Shown here piece by piece: positions 44,524 to 54,187 of a stretch of DNA of 64,000 nucleotides (position 1 is the stretch's first letter; every line of letters begins with the position of its first letter). The position numbers were made by a program, and so were the translations under genes. The notes under the pieces are model-generated. The model saw only the letters and a list, made by a program, of their open reading frames with translations. It searched no databases and had not been told where the DNA came from. The DNA lies in the NCBI RefSeq assembly GCF_013032455.1, contig NZ_WQCF01000001.1:62001-126000 (forward strand). The letters run 5' to 3'. This DNA comes from Ruegeria atlantica (GTDB lineage: Bacteria; Pseudomonadota; Alphaproteobacteria; Rhodobacterales; Rhodobacteraceae).

Positions 44524-45615
44524 ATGCACTATACCATTCAGCAAATTGCCGACGCTCTTGGGGCGGAATGCCAGGGTGACACCAGCCTTGTCATCGAACG
44601 TGCGGCTGAACCAGCGGACGCCAAAGCTAGTGATTTGGCGATGGCGATGTCTCCGAAATATGCTGAAGCGTTGAGTGGAGGGGCCGCAAAGGCTGCCGTG
44701 CTGTGGGAGGGTGCAGATTGGCAAGCGCTGGGTCTTGCAGCTGCAATCTTTGTGCCTAGGCCGCGAATGGCAATGGCTGGGATCACCGCGATGTTGGATC
44801 GGGGGCAGGGCGTCGAGCCCGGTATTCATCCCTCGGCCGTGATTGATCCTACAGCAGAAGTTGGCGAGGGCGCAGCGATCGGACCGCTTGCGGTTATTGG
44901 CGCGCGTGCGCGTATTGGCAAGGGCGCTGTGATCGGGTCGCATTGTGTGATCGGGATGGACGCATCAATTGGCGACAACGCCACCCTGCGAGAGATGGTT
45001 AGCATTGGCGCCAGGGCGCAAATCGGGGATCGCTTTATCGCCCAGCCGGGCGCGCGGATTGGTGGCGACGGGTTCAGCTTTGTCACTCCAGAGGTATCGG
45101 GCGTTGAAAACGTCCGCAAGACCATGGGCGATCAGGGCAACGCTCGGGCGCAAAGCTGGCTCCGTATCCATTCACTGGGTGCTGTTGAGATCGGCGATGA
45201 CGTTGAGGTTGGGGCAAATTGCACCGTTGATAACGGAACGATACGCAACACCTGCATCGGCAACGGCTCCAAGTTGGATAACCTGGTGCATGTTGGCCAC
45301 AACACTCGGGTGGGCCAGGACTGTCTGCTTTGCGGGCAAACCGGCGTATCTGGATCAGTTGAAATTGGCAACAACGTTGTGTTGGGTGGTCAGACAGGTG
45401 TGGTCGACAATATCTTTATCGGCGATGGCGTTATAGCAGGGGGCGGAACCAAAATTCTGTCCAACGTACCCGCAGGCCGCGTGATTATGGGCTATCCGGG
45501 TATTAAAATGGAAACGCATACTGACATCTATAAGGCGCAACGCCGTTTGCCACGAATGGCGCGTGACGTAGAGGCTTTGAAAAAGGCGGTTTTCAAACAG
45601 CCCTCGAGCGATTAA
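44524..45615 (+). CDS. lpxD: UDP-3-O-acylglucosamine N-acyltransferase LpxD
   Basis: A 363-residue lipid A enzyme that adds the second hydroxyacyl chain, from acyl-ACP, to UDP-3-O-acylglucosamine. The N-terminal uridine-binding domain is followed by many left-handed beta-helix hexapeptides (IGPLAVIGARARIGKGAVIG). GGDGFSFV, then LDNLVHVGHNTRVGQ, contain the active-site His region. Unlike most genomes it is not beside bamA, fabZ or lpxA here but before an acp and a ketosynthase gene. Confidence 0.94.
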   Translation: MHYTIQQIADALGAECQGDTSLVIERAAEPADAKASDLAMAMSPKYAEALSGGAAKAAVLWEGADWQALGLAAAIFVPRPRMAMAGITAMLDRGQGVEPGIHPSAVIDPTAEVGEGAAIGPLAVIGARARIGKGAVIGSHCVIGMDASIGDNATLREMVSIGARAQIGDRFIAQPGARIGGDGFSFVTPEVSGVENVRKTMGDQGNARAQSWLRIHSLGAVEIGDDVEVGANCTVDNGTIRNTCIGNGSKLDNLVHVGHNTRVGQDCLLCGQTGVSGSVEIGNNVVLGGQTGVVDNIFIGDGVIAGGGTKILSNVPAGRVIMGYPGIKMETHTDIYKAQRRLPRMARDVEALKKAVFKQPSSD

Positions 45616-45647
45616 ATCATCCTCAACGGGATAATCAGAGGACCGAC

Positions 45648-45905
45648 ATGAGCATCACCGATCGCGTCATCGCAATCATTGCTGAACAGGCCGTGCTGGA
45701 GCCTTCGGACGTCACGCCCGAAAGTACGCTTGAGGATCTTGGCATCGACAGTCTGGGCCTGGTGGAAAGCATCTTCGCTATCGAAGAAGAGTTCGACATC
45801 TCGGTTCCCTTCAACGCCAACGAGCCTGAAAACAACGATTTTGACATCTCGAACGTGGCGGCAATCATCGCCGGGATCGAGAAACTTGTGTCGGAAAAGG
45901 TCTGA
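45648..45905 (+). CDS. Specialised acyl carrier protein
   Basis: An 85-residue acidic ACP. LGIDSLGLVESIFAIEEEFDI has the Ser that takes phosphopantetheine. After helix II there is an extra loop (NANEPENNDFDI) not found in AcpP. It lies 32 bp after lpxD and 9 bp before a ketosynthase. The setting recalls AcpXL, which carries very long or special acyl chains for lipid A in Rhizobiales. AcpXL-like use here is inference. Confidence 0.88.
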   Translation: MSITDRVIAIIAEQAVLEPSDVTPESTLEDLGIDSLGLVESIFAIEEEFDISVPFNANEPENNDFDISNVAAIIAGIEKLVSEKV

Positions 45906-45914
45906 CGCAAAGAT

Positions 45915-47123
45915 ATGAAACGCGTTGTCATTACAGGGGCCGGTACGATCAACTCGTTGGGCCATTCCGTCCCTGATACGCTAGAGGCCATGCGCGAAGG
46001 GCGCTGTGGCATCTCTGATCTGGAATTCCGCGATGTTGACCGGCTATCCATCAAAATCGGCGGGCAGGTTCGCGGGTTTGAGGCTGAAGGGCGTTTTAAT
46101 CGCCAACAAATGAGCCTCTATGATCGGTTCACTCAGTTCACGCTGACGGCTGCGAAAGAAGCGATTGATCAATCGGGAATCGAGTTCCACGGCGAATTGG
46201 CTGCCCGTTCCGGTGTAGTGCTTGGCACCGCCGGAGGCGGTGTTTCGACTTGGGATGACAATTACCGTTCGGTTTACGAAGACGGCAAAAACCGCGTTCA
46301 TCCATTTGTGGTGCCGAAATTGATGAACAATGCGGCGGCCAGTCATGTTTCGATGGAGCACAATCTAAAAGGCCCAAGTTTCACGGTTTCGACAGCCTGC
46401 GCTTCTTCCAACCATGCAATGGCTCAAGCCTTTCAGATGGTACGCAGCGGGGCGGCACCGGCGATGGTGACCGGCGGGTCTGAATCCATGCTATGCTTTG
46501 GTGGCGTGAAGGCTTGGGAAGGTCTGCGCGTTATGTCCAAGGATGCTTGCCGTCCGTTCAGCGCCAACCGCAACGGCATGGTGCAAGGCGAAGGTGCCGG
46601 GATATTCGTGTTCGAAGAATACGAACACGCTAAGTCCCGAGGGGCGGATATCCTTTGCGAGGTTGTAGGTTTCGCCATGTCGTCGGATGCGTCAGACATT
46701 GTGATGCCCAGCAAACAAGGCGCGGCACGGGCCATGTCCGGAGCATTAGCGGATGCGCGTTTGAATGCTGATCAGGTCGGTTATATTAACGCGCACGGAA
46801 CCGGCACAGCTGCAAATGACAAAACAGAATGCGCGGCCGTTGCAGATGTTTTCGGCCCGCACGCGGATGATCTGATGATCTCGTCCACAAAATCCATGCA
46901 TGGTCACTTGATCGGTGGCACAGGGGCGGTTGAGCTGCTGGCTTGTATCATGGCGCTGCGGGATGGTGTGATCGCGCCGACTATTGGCTATCAAGAACCT
47001 GACCCTGAATGCGCTCTGGACGTGGTGCCAAATGAGGCGCGCGAAGCTAAGGTGGACGTGGTGCTAAGCAATGCCTTTGCTTTTGGCGGATTGAACGCCG
47101 TACTTGCCCTGAAGCGGGTCTAA
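45915..47123 (+). CDS. Beta-ketoacyl-ACP synthase (FabF-like)
   Basis: A 402-residue condensing enzyme. Catalytic Cys162 lies in VSTACASSNHA, with the two His in NAHGTGTAANDKTE and KSMHGHLIGGTGAVE. It extends acyl-ACP with malonyl-ACP. A household FabF is expected elsewhere; this copy, tied to a private ACP and lpxD, likely makes a dedicated acyl chain for lipid A. A terminator follows directly. Confidence 0.92.
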   Translation: MKRVVITGAGTINSLGHSVPDTLEAMREGRCGISDLEFRDVDRLSIKIGGQVRGFEAEGRFNRQQMSLYDRFTQFTLTAAKEAIDQSGIEFHGELAARSGVVLGTAGGGVSTWDDNYRSVYEDGKNRVHPFVVPKLMNNAAASHVSMEHNLKGPSFTVSTACASSNHAMAQAFQMVRSGAAPAMVTGGSESMLCFGGVKAWEGLRVMSKDACRPFSANRNGMVQGEGAGIFVFEEYEHAKSRGADILCEVVGFAMSSDASDIVMPSKQGAARAMSGALADARLNADQVGYINAHGTGTAANDKTECAAVADVFGPHADDLMISSTKSMHGHLIGGTGAVELLACIMALRDGVIAPTIGYQEPDPECALDVVPNEAREAKVDVVLSNAFAFGGLNAVLALKRV

Positions 47124-47141
47124 GGCTCCGGGGGCTTACAA

Positions 47142-47173
47142 AAAACGCCGTCGATACTTACAGACGGCGTTTT
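47142..47173. terminator. Bidirectional terminator after the lpxD-acp-ketosynthase unit
   Basis: AAAACGCCGTC (47142-47152) and GACGGCGTTTT (47163-47173) form a perfect 11-bp stem. The convergent IalB-family gene ends 13 bp further on. Confidence 0.92.
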
Positions 47174-47185
47174 CTAATTCTTCGA

Positions 47186-47779
47186 TCAGTTCTGATTAAT
47201 ACCGAGACCGTCAAAACCTGCGGTAAAACCTGACAGGGACATATCCATGTTCACGACCTGATCGGGGAATCGGGCAGGGACAAGTGAAAATACCGCCTTG
47301 GTGCCGGCCTTCATCGCGTCGATGTCTCCCTGGCTTAGGCCCAGTTGAGCAACGCAGCCCACAGGAATGCAGTGGTGGTAGTTATACAACTTTCGTGGTG
47401 CACCATCGATCGACAGAGCAAGTTGTGCCTGTAGCAACGTTTCCAAAGGAACAATAACGTTGGCCCATGCTACGGCCGCTCCGCCTTGCGGCAGTTTGCC
47501 GATGGTAACTTCGGCGATGGGCTCGCCTTGCTGTCCATTCAGGATTTGAACCATGGCACAGGGGTCATCACCCTCTTGCGCCTTAAGACATGAAATGTCC
47601 CAATCTCCGGTCTTTTCCTTAACGTACTGCTCACCGACACGCGGGCCAGACGTTCCCAGATCCAAGCCGTTTTCTGTGGGCGAGGCCTGAGTTTCATCGC
47701 TTTGCGTTTCCTGAGCGCTGACCGCGCCAGACACAAGCATGCCGGTCACTAAGGTCAGGGGAAGAAGTTTCTTAATCAT
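47186..47779 (-). CDS. Invasion-associated locus B (IalB) family protein
   Basis: A 197-residue periplasmic protein. Signal peptide LLPLTLVTGMLVSGAVSA is followed by an acidic linker. The IalB domain starts at KTGDWDISCL and has conserved cysteines (SCLKAQEGDDPCAM, HHCIPVGCVAQLGL) likely in disulfides. The family is widespread in Rhodobacterales; molecular role unknown. GAGG lies 5 nt before the ATG at 47779; the frame extends to 47824. Confidence 0.88.
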   Translation of the reverse strand: MIKKLLPLTLVTGMLVSGAVSAQETQSDETQASPTENGLDLGTSGPRVGEQYVKEKTGDWDISCLKAQEGDDPCAMVQILNGQQGEPIAEVTIGKLPQGGAAVAWANVIVPLETLLQAQLALSIDGAPRKLYNYHHCIPVGCVAQLGLSQGDIDAMKAGTKAVFSLVPARFPDQVVNMDMSLSGFTAGFDGLGINQN

Positions 47780-48215
47780 GAATGCCTCGGCTAAGTGGTT
47801 GGTCTTTTTGTTGGGTATTATCACCCTTAGATCGTGCTGTCAGGCGCTAAGCAAAATAAATAAAAGGACATACTCAGATTTTCGCCAATTTTGCCGTTCA
47901 ATATTACGAATTGAAAATAAGAAAGGGAGCCAGCAGAGCGGCTCCCTTCCAAATAATTTTCTCCCCGTCGGACTGGCCGACTTAGTTATGCGCAGACGTT
48001 ACGAGAGGGGAGCGCACTGGTCAACTACAAACCTGAACTTTTAATGGAAGATCAAGTATCCCGTTAAAAAACCGCGCCCGGAGGCGCGGTCAGTCGACAG
48101 GGAGGAAGTTTGCTGCCTTATACGTTTGACCGCGAAGACAGCGATTAGACTATCGCAGTCAAAGGTTAACTTTGTATGCTGGGGGCGGATCGGTGGAAAT
48201 TAAGGCCTTACATAC
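47780..48215. other. Intergenic region with two orphan hairpins
   Basis: Hairpin 1 is AAGGGAGCC/GGCTCCCTT (47923-47948), with a T-containing tail on the plus strand. Hairpin 2 is ACCGCGCC/GGCGCGGT (48071-48090), preceded by six A, so it looks like a minus-strand terminator. No gene lies on that strand just upstream. No supported frame is seen; a short RNA is possible. Confidence 0.45.
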
Positions 48216-49757
48216 ATGGACAAAAATATCTTTTTGGGCGGCGCGGGCGACGAGTACGTTCAGCCTCAATCACTAGCGCTGAAATATGCGAACCGGCATG
48301 GATTGATCGCAGGGGCGACCGGTACGGGTAAAACGGTAACCCTGCAAATTCTTGCCGAGGGGTTTTCTAAGGCGGGAGTTCCGGTCTTTCTGTCTGATGT
48401 CAAAGGCGATTTGTCCGGGTTGGCCAAGGCTGGCAGTGCCAGTCACAAGCTGCACCAAGCCTTTCAGGATCGCGCCGAACGTATTGGATTTCTGGACTAC
48501 ACCTATGCCTCTTGCCCGGTGACATTCTGGGATTTGTTCGGTCAACAGGGGCATCCGGTGAGAACCACGGTAACAGAAATGGGCCCTTTGCTGTTGTCTC
48601 GCCTGATGGACCTGAGCGAGGCGCAGGAGGGTATTCTGAACATCGCTTTCCGAGTAGCAGATGAAGAATGGATGCCGCTGCTTGATCTCAAGGATTTGCA
48701 AGCGCTGTTGGTCTGGATCGGAGAAAACCGGGCAAAATTTTCTCTGCGGTATGGCAATGTTTCAACCGCTTCAATCGGCGCAATTCAAAGGCGTCTTCTG
48801 GTTTTGGAGAACCAGGGTGGAACGAATCTGTTTGGTGAGCCCGCATTGGAGTTGGCGGATCTCATGCGTACCGATGAGAACGGGCAGGGGGTTGTGAACA
48901 TCCTTGCCTCGGACAAGCTGATGGGCTCACCGCGGCTTTATGCAACGTTCTTGTTGTGGCTATTAAGCGAGCTGTTCGAAGAACTGCCCGAGGTCGGCGA
49001 CCCGGACAAACCCAAGCTGGTTTTTTTCTTCGACGAGGCTCATTTGCTTTTCGAAGATGCTCCCAAGGTTCTGGTCGACAAGGTGGAACAGGTTGCCCGA
49101 TTGATCCGGTCAAAAGGGGTTGGCGTTTACTTCATCTCGCAAAACCCAGCCGACATTCCCGAAGATATTCTTGGTCAACTCGGCAACAGGCTGCAGCACG
49201 CGTTACGCGCGTTTACGGCCCGAGACCGCAAGAACTTGCGCCTCGCGGCAGAAACCTATCGTGAGAACCCTGCGTTTGACACGGAAACTGCAATTCGCGA
49301 GGTCGGCGTAGGTGAAGCGGTGACATCTATGCTTCAAAAAAAGGGCGTTCCCGGAATCGTTGAGAGGACGCTGATCCGACCACCGTCGTCTCAACTCGGG
49401 CCAATTTCCGACGCTGAGCGTCAGGAGGTATTGGACGCGTCCCCGATGCAGGCCAAATACGGCAAGTTGACGGATCGCAAATCTGCCTTCGAAATCCTAC
49501 AGGCTCGTGCAGATCAAGCCGCGCAAGCCGCGGCCAAAGCGGAAGAATTGGAAGAAACACAAACTGTGGCCGAACGAGAGTTCGCCACAGCCCGACGATA
49601 TTCCGGTAGCCGGGTCGGGAGATCCTCGTCACGTATGACCCGGAAAAAGGATACTTTCGCTACTGCGATGAGCGAGGCGGTCATCAAGGAATTGAAAGGC
49701 ACCACCGGCCGCAGGATTGTTCGTGGCATTCTGGGCGGGCTGTTTCGCGCCAGATAA
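48216..49757 (+). CDS. DUF853/HerA-like ATPase
   Basis: A 513-residue cytosolic ATPase of the DUF853 (YjgR) group, related to HerA/FtsK. Walker A is [15 protein letters not shown], Walker [14 protein letters not shown], and an arginine region ([26 protein letters not shown]) follows. The C-terminal ~100 residues contain an Ala/Glu-rich coiled-coil segment ([18 protein letters not shown]) and a basic tail. No NurA or other nuclease gene is beside it. Function unknown. Confidence 0.87.
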   Translation: MDKNIFLGGAGDEYVQPQSLALKYANRHGLIAGATGTGKTVTLQILAEGFSKAGVPVFLSDVKGDLSGLAKAGSASHKLHQAFQDRAERIGFLDYTYASCPVTFWDLFGQQGHPVRTTVTEMGPLLLSRLMDLSEAQEGILNIAFRVADEEWMPLLDLKDLQALLVWIGENRAKFSLRYGNVSTASIGAIQRRLLVLENQGGTNLFGEPALELADLMRTDENGQGVVNILASDKLMGSPRLYATFLLWLLSELFEELPEVGDPDKPKLVFFFDEAHLLFEDAPKVLVDKVEQVARLIRSKGVGVYFISQNPADIPEDILGQLGNRLQHALRAFTARDRKNLRLAAETYRENPAFDTETAIREVGVGEAVTSMLQKKGVPGIVERTLIRPPSSQLGPISDAERQEVLDASPMQAKYGKLTDRKSAFEILQARADQAAQAAAKAEELEETQTVAEREFATARRYSGSRVGRSSSRMTRKKDTFATAMSEAVIKELKGTTGRRIVRGILGGLFRAR

Positions 49758-49802
49758 AGGCAAGGCGTTGCGCGGTCGATATGCCGCCCAACGTCAAACC
49801 AC

Positions 49803-50054
49803 TTATTTTAGTCGGCGTTGGCCTTCCTGACGGCAATAACCGTCTGCTTCGGGCACAGACATCTTATCGGCCGGGAAGTTGATGGCGCGGTCCCACGTCA
49901 CCCGGTCATGGCGATACAACTGACACGTAACTTCACCTTTTGGGGTCTGAACCTTGACTGGCTCAGTCTCCAGATCTTCGGGCGATGGGATACATGCAGT
50001 CAGACCGGCGACAAGCGGCAGCATAGCGAGCTTGGCGATGAACGAAGTTTTCAT
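49803..50054 (-). CDS. Small lipoprotein of unknown function (83 aa)
   Basis: An 83-residue protein with a lipobox (LVAGLTAC, Cys about residue 21), so it is probably lipidated. The mature part contains two cysteines (VTCQLYRHDRVTWDRAINFP and GYCRQEG). The first in-frame start is 50069; the ATG at 50054 gives the standard signal. I do not recognise the family. Confidence 0.75.
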   Translation of the reverse strand: MKTSFIAKLAMLPLVAGLTACIPSPEDLETEPVKVQTPKGEVTCQLYRHDRVTWDRAINFPADKMSVPEADGYCRQEGQRRLK

Positions 50055-50194
50055 GTAGCGTCTTCTCACTCTTGAGAGGTGACCTTTAGTATCACCATGG
50101 GTTGACTAATTTAACGTGAAGGCGACCTGGCGCGGATCAAGGATGTGCCTAACGATTGTGACCTCTATTAAGGTTCGGTTCATAAATCAAGAAA

Positions 50195-50216
50195 CCGCGC
50201 CGATTATGCGGCGCGG
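50195..50216 (-). terminator. Terminator of the branched-chain amino acid ABC operon
   Basis: CCGCGCCG (50195-50202) and CGGCGCGG (50209-50216), with A residues before it that read as T on the minus strand, 26 bp past the livM stop. Confidence 0.88.
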
Positions 50217-50241
50217 CTTCAATGAATTCTCTGAAACCGTG

Positions 50242-51555
50242 TTATTTTTCGGGAATTAACCCCCTTGGACTGAATCTGAGAACAATCAATAGGATCAGGC
50301 CCATAGTAAGCAGTCGCATATGAGCGGCACTTTCGATCAGATGTGCCTTAAGTGCGCTGCCATCAGGCAAGCCGGAGGTTATCAGGCTCATCAACCAAAG
50401 TCCGATGGGCTCCACCTGTACCCACAGGAACCAGATCAGAAACGCACCCAAAACCGCGCCCAGGTTATTGCCCGATCCGCCGACGATCACCATCACCCAG
50501 ACAAGAAAGGTAAAACGCAATGGCTGATACGCGCTGGGGGTTAGCTGACCATCCAGAGTAGTCATCATTGCGCCTGCAATTCCGCAGATGGCCGAGCCCA
50601 GAACGAAAATCTGCAGGTGACGGCGCGTTACGTCCTTGCCCATTGCCTCGGCTGCAACTTCGTTGTCACGGATCGCGCGCATCATGCGACCCCACGGGCT
50701 GTGCAGCGCTTTTTGGGCCATCCACAGCAGCACCAGCAGAACAATCAGGAACAGCAGAGAATAACCCAGTTTGACAGCAAGGGTCGAGGCAATGACGGGG
50801 TCGAGCCCCAGCCAGTCTGCGCGTGCAACAAAGCCCGGATCATTCTGTAAGTCGACCTCATAGCCAACGACCGGAGCAGGGCGCGGGATTCCGTAGACGT
50901 TCTTGACGCCTCGGGCCAGCCAGTCCTCGTTTTTCAGAATGGCGATGATGATCTCGGCAATGCCCAGCGTAGCAATCGCCAGATAGTCTGAACGCAAGCC
51001 CAAGGCAGTTTTCCCGATCAACCACGCAGCGCCTGCAGCCAGCAGCCCCCCTGCTGGCCAAGCCAGCAGAACAGGAAGGTTTAAGCCCCCAAGATTACCC
51101 GCAACTGCGGGTTCGATTGCCTCAACAGCGGCAACGCTGGGGTCAAACACCGCACGATAGATAAAGAACCCGGCAATCAGAATGGCAATGATCGAAAGCG
51201 TGCGAACACGACCCTTTGGCATCTTTTGTGCCACCATAACTGTGGCGACAACGGTCGCGGCCCCCAGAAGCAGGGCCAGAACGATACCGTACCCTCCGGC
51301 CGACCATGCACCCGGTGTCATCGGGGTTGAGACCAACACAACCGCCAGCCCGCCCAACGCCACAAAGCCCATGACCCCAACGTTGAACAGGCCCGCAAAA
51401 CCCCATTGAAGGTTCACCCCCAGCGCCATGATGGCCGAGATCAGCCCCATATTCAGGATCAAAATCGCGGCGTTCCAGCTTTGCGTGAAACCGGTCAACA
51501 GGATCAGCCCACCGACCACTGCAAAGAGAAGCGAGTTTTTGACGGAGTCGGTCAT
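50242..51555 (-). CDS. livM: Branched-chain amino acid-type ABC transporter permease LivM
   Basis: A 437-residue permease with about ten helices. NLQWGFAGLFNVGVMGFVALGG and AIRDNEVAAEAMGKDVTRRHLQIFVLGSAICGIAGAMM, with the EAA-type coupling region, are LivM hallmarks. It has a loop insertion between helices (GIPRPAPVVGYEVDLQNDPGFVARADWLGLDP). It pairs with LivH, whose stop it overlaps by 4 bases. The transported compound could be branched-chain amino acids, urea or other amides. Confidence 0.93.
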   Translation of the reverse strand: MTDSVKNSLLFAVVGGLILLTGFTQSWNAAILILNMGLISAIMALGVNLQWGFAGLFNVGVMGFVALGGLAVVLVSTPMTPGAWSAGGYGIVLALLLGAATVVATVMVAQKMPKGRVRTLSIIAILIAGFFIYRAVFDPSVAAVEAIEPAVAGNLGGLNLPVLLAWPAGGLLAAGAAWLIGKTALGLRSDYLAIATLGIAEIIIAILKNEDWLARGVKNVYGIPRPAPVVGYEVDLQNDPGFVARADWLGLDPVIASTLAVKLGYSLLFLIVLLVLLWMAQKALHSPWGRMMRAIRDNEVAAEAMGKDVTRRHLQIFVLGSAICGIAGAMMTTLDGQLTPSAYQPLRFTFLVWVMVIVGGSGNNLGAVLGAFLIWFLWVQVEPIGLWLMSLITSGLPDGSALKAHLIESAAHMRLLTMGLILLIVLRFSPRGLIPEK

Positions 51556-52562
51556 ACCGCTTTCCCCTTAAACAGGCCCGTAGGCTTGAACAGAAGCACG
51601 ATCAGCAGGATGACAAAGCTGACGGCGAATTTGTAATCAGTGGACAGGAACTGAACCAACCCGGACGGCTCCAGGTTTTCTGGTGCCAGATAGGTCAGAA
51701 CTTTTTTCCAGGCATAGGTGATGGTCACTTCGGAAAAGGCGATAATGAACCCACCGGCGATAGCCCCCAATGGGCTGCCAAGTCCGCCAACAATAGCCGA
51801 GGCGAAGATCGGCAGCAGCAATTGGAAATACACGAAAGGCTTGAAGCTCTTGTCGAGGCCGTACAGCACGCCTGCTGTGGTCGCCAACGCAGCCACGATG
51901 ATCCATGTGATCATCACCACACGTTCGGGGTTGATGCCGGACAACAGCGCCAGATCCTCATTATCAGAATAGGCCCGCATTGATTTGCCAGTGCGGGTCT
52001 TGTTGAGGAACCAGAACAGCAATGCCACGGCCAAAACGGCGACGATCACGGTGATACCCTGAGAAGTCTTGATCGCCAGCCCCTCACGCAGCCCCGTCAT
52101 GGCCTTGAAATCACGAGCGGAGACAATGAATCGTGCCCCGTCTGAGAACCTCTGATCATCCGGCCCGATGATGAAACGCACCAAGCCGTTCATGATGAAC
52201 ATCACGCCCATCGAAACGATCACCAGAATGACCGGCTTGGCCTTTTGTTCTCGGTAGAAACGATAAACCATTCGGTCGGTGATCAGCACCAGAACGATAC
52301 AGCCGAGAATAGCAAAGGGCAGGGCCAGCAGCGCAGTTGGCAACGGCCCGAAACTGATCCCCGCTGCCTGCAGGCCCCACGTGACCAGCACGGCAATCAT
52401 CGCGCCAAAGGCCATTGTATCGCCATGGGCAAAGTTCGAAAAACGCAGGATGCCATAGATCAGCGTCACCCCCAACGCGCCCAGCGCCAATTGGCTGCCA
52501 TAGGCGATTGCGGGTACAAGTACAAAGTTGGAGAGCGCAACAAGCGCGTTCAGGAAGTCCAT
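51552..52562 (-). CDS. livH: Branched-chain amino acid-type ABC transporter permease LivH
   Basis: A 336-residue permease with about eight helices. GALGVTLIYGILRFSNFAHGDTMAFGAM is the LivH N-terminal motif, and RAYSDNEDLALLSGINPERVV is the coupling helix. A second conserved stretch is FKPFVYFQLLLPIFASAIVGGLGSPLGAIAGGF. Coupled to livM by an ATGA overlap. It lies 113 bp after the small periplasmic protein gene. Confidence 0.93.
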   Translation of the reverse strand: MDFLNALVALSNFVLVPAIAYGSQLALGALGVTLIYGILRFSNFAHGDTMAFGAMIAVLVTWGLQAAGISFGPLPTALLALPFAILGCIVLVLITDRMVYRFYREQKAKPVILVIVSMGVMFIMNGLVRFIIGPDDQRFSDGARFIVSARDFKAMTGLREGLAIKTSQGITVIVAVLAVALLFWFLNKTRTGKSMRAYSDNEDLALLSGINPERVVMITWIIVAALATTAGVLYGLDKSFKPFVYFQLLLPIFASAIVGGLGSPLGAIAGGFIIAFSEVTITYAWKKVLTYLAPENLEPSGLVQFLSTDYKFAVSFVILLIVLLFKPTGLFKGKAV

Positions 52563-52675
52563 TTATTTTCTCACTGTCCGGGTGCGGTTTTATGGCATAG
52601 CGCAGTTGAGGCGCACAACATCATGCGCCCCATTTTTTGAGATATTTCACCCGAAAAATAAGTGTGCGGACGACC

Positions 52676-53029
52676 TTAGATTATCGGTTCATCACAACTG
52701 CCCCGATCATTGGTTGCGTGTGCACCTTTGATGGTCATGTCATAGCTCAAATCCTGAAAGTCGACTACGAATGTGACCACATCGCGGCCCATAATATGCA
52801 GGAACGTCAGAGAATCGATCCCGGGCAGAATCTTTACTTCGCCTCGAATCTCACCGGCGTCGATAAAGCCCGCGTCGCTTGCTCCGGACCGCGCCAAAGT
52901 AACGGTTTCACCGCTCTGCTCCGAGGTGCAGGTGACCACGAAATCAGCACCATCTAGCGGACCCGTATCAGTTGCCTGTGCAGCAGCGGGAAGGCCGAGT
53001 GCAAGCGATAGAGTGATCAGTTTTTTCAT
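52676..53029 (-). CDS. Small periplasmic protein inside the liv operon (117 aa)
   Basis: A 117-residue protein with a clear signal peptide (LITLSLALGLPAAAQA). The mature part has two cysteines (VVTCTSEQSG and GSCDEPII), one near each end, so a disulfide is likely. AAGG lies 7 nt before the ATG. No family recognised. It separates livHM from livGF; a role tied to the transporter is possible but unproven. Confidence 0.75.
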   Translation of the reverse strand: MKKLITLSLALGLPAAAQATDTGPLDGADFVVTCTSEQSGETVTLARSGASDAGFIDAGEIRGEVKILPGIDSLTFLHIMGRDVVTFVVDFQDLSYDMTIKGAHATNDRGSCDEPII

Positions 53030-53356
53030 GAGAGTACCTTATTCAGTTTTGCGCGCCTGCTCCTCAGATCGGACGAGGTTTGACGGCCATTTATTGGACG
53101 ATCACGGTGAGAGAACCCGCCGGGACTGTGAAGCTACTCATGTTTTCTGAGTTCTGAAGTACGTGACCTTTGGGATCACAATCTATTGAAAATGAACAAC
53201 CTAAAGGTGAAATGTTTTTGTTAAAATGTGATTTTTTTTAACAGCCATTGCGTGCGTACAGCATGCTCCAACACCCCCCAATGAATATCCAAAAGGAAAT
53301 GGTCCGGTCGCAATCCGACCGAAGGTCATGGCAACTTTGGCCGCAAATCGAGACTG
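53030..53356. other. Intergenic region between livF and the small periplasmic gene
   Basis: A 327-bp stretch with no supported frame. It holds the palindrome GTTAAAA-N9-TTTTAAC (53220-53242) and a weak hairpin CGGTCG/CGACCG (53305-53321) just past livF on the minus strand. It likely contains a second promoter for the livHM half of the operon. Confidence 0.5.
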
Positions 53357-54187
53357 TCAGCCTCCCAAGAAACTCTTACGAACCTCGGGATCGGCCAGCA
53401 GTTCCTTGCCCGTTCCGGTATAAGCATTGCGCCCCTGGACCAACACATAACCCTTGTCCGCGATCTCCAGCGCCTGGCGGGCATTCTGTTCGACCATCAG
53501 GATCGGAAGCCCGGTGCGGGAAACCTCGATAATCCGATCGAACAGCTCATCCATCACGATGGGCGAGACACCTGCGGTCGGTTCGTCCAGCATCAAAACT
53601 TTGGGCTGCGTCATCAACGCGCGGCCCACCGCGACCTGTTGGCGTTGGCCGCCCGACAGCTCTCCGGCCGCCTGATTGCGTTTGTCACGCAGGATGGGAA
53701 ACAGGTCATAGACCTGCTCCATCGTCTGGCTGATGTCGTCGCGGCGGATGAACGCGCCCATTTCAAGGTTTTCCTCAACCGTCATCGACGTGAAAATATT
53801 GTGGGTTTGCGGCACAAAGCCCATGCCCTTGATTACACGGTCCTGCGGCGAAAGATTGGTGATGTCTTCACCATCTAGCCGCACAGCGCCCGAGCGCACG
53901 TCCAGCATCCCGAATACGGCTTTCATCGCAGTGGATTTGCCAGCACCATTCGGGCCGACAATGACAGCAATCTCACCTGCATCAACCGCAATGGTGCAGT
54001 CATGCAAAATATCCGGCCCCTTGCCATAACCACCGGTCATGGCGTCGCCGATCAGGAAGGGGCCACCGCTGACCTTGCGGGTCTCACCACTAGTAGGGTG
54101 CGCAGGAGTCATTGTACCAGCGCCTTGGGCGTTGGTGATCGTAGCGTCCTTGTTGCCGTGGTCATCCTGGTAGGGGTTGTCACTCAT
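53357..54187 (-). CDS. livF: Branched-chain amino acid-type ABC transporter ATPase LivF
   Basis: A 276-residue ABC ATPase. Walker A is GPNGAGKSTAMKAV, signature LSGGQRQQVAVGRAL, Walker B LMLDEPTAGVSP. About 45 residues at the N-terminus are polar and low in complexity (DDHGNKDATITNAQGAGTM), an extension not found in E. coli LivF. The 4-base ATGA overlap with livG favours the long start. An internal ATG at 54112 is possible. Confidence 0.93.
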   Translation of the reverse strand: MSDNPYQDDHGNKDATITNAQGAGTMTPAHPTSGETRKVSGGPFLIGDAMTGGYGKGPDILHDCTIAVDAGEIAVIVGPNGAGKSTAMKAVFGMLDVRSGAVRLDGEDITNLSPQDRVIKGMGFVPQTHNIFTSMTVEENLEMGAFIRRDDISQTMEQVYDLFPILRDKRNQAAGELSGGQRQQVAVGRALMTQPKVLMLDEPTAGVSPIVMDELFDRIIEVSRTGLPILMVEQNARQALEIADKGYVLVQGRNAYTGTGKELLADPEVRKSFLGG

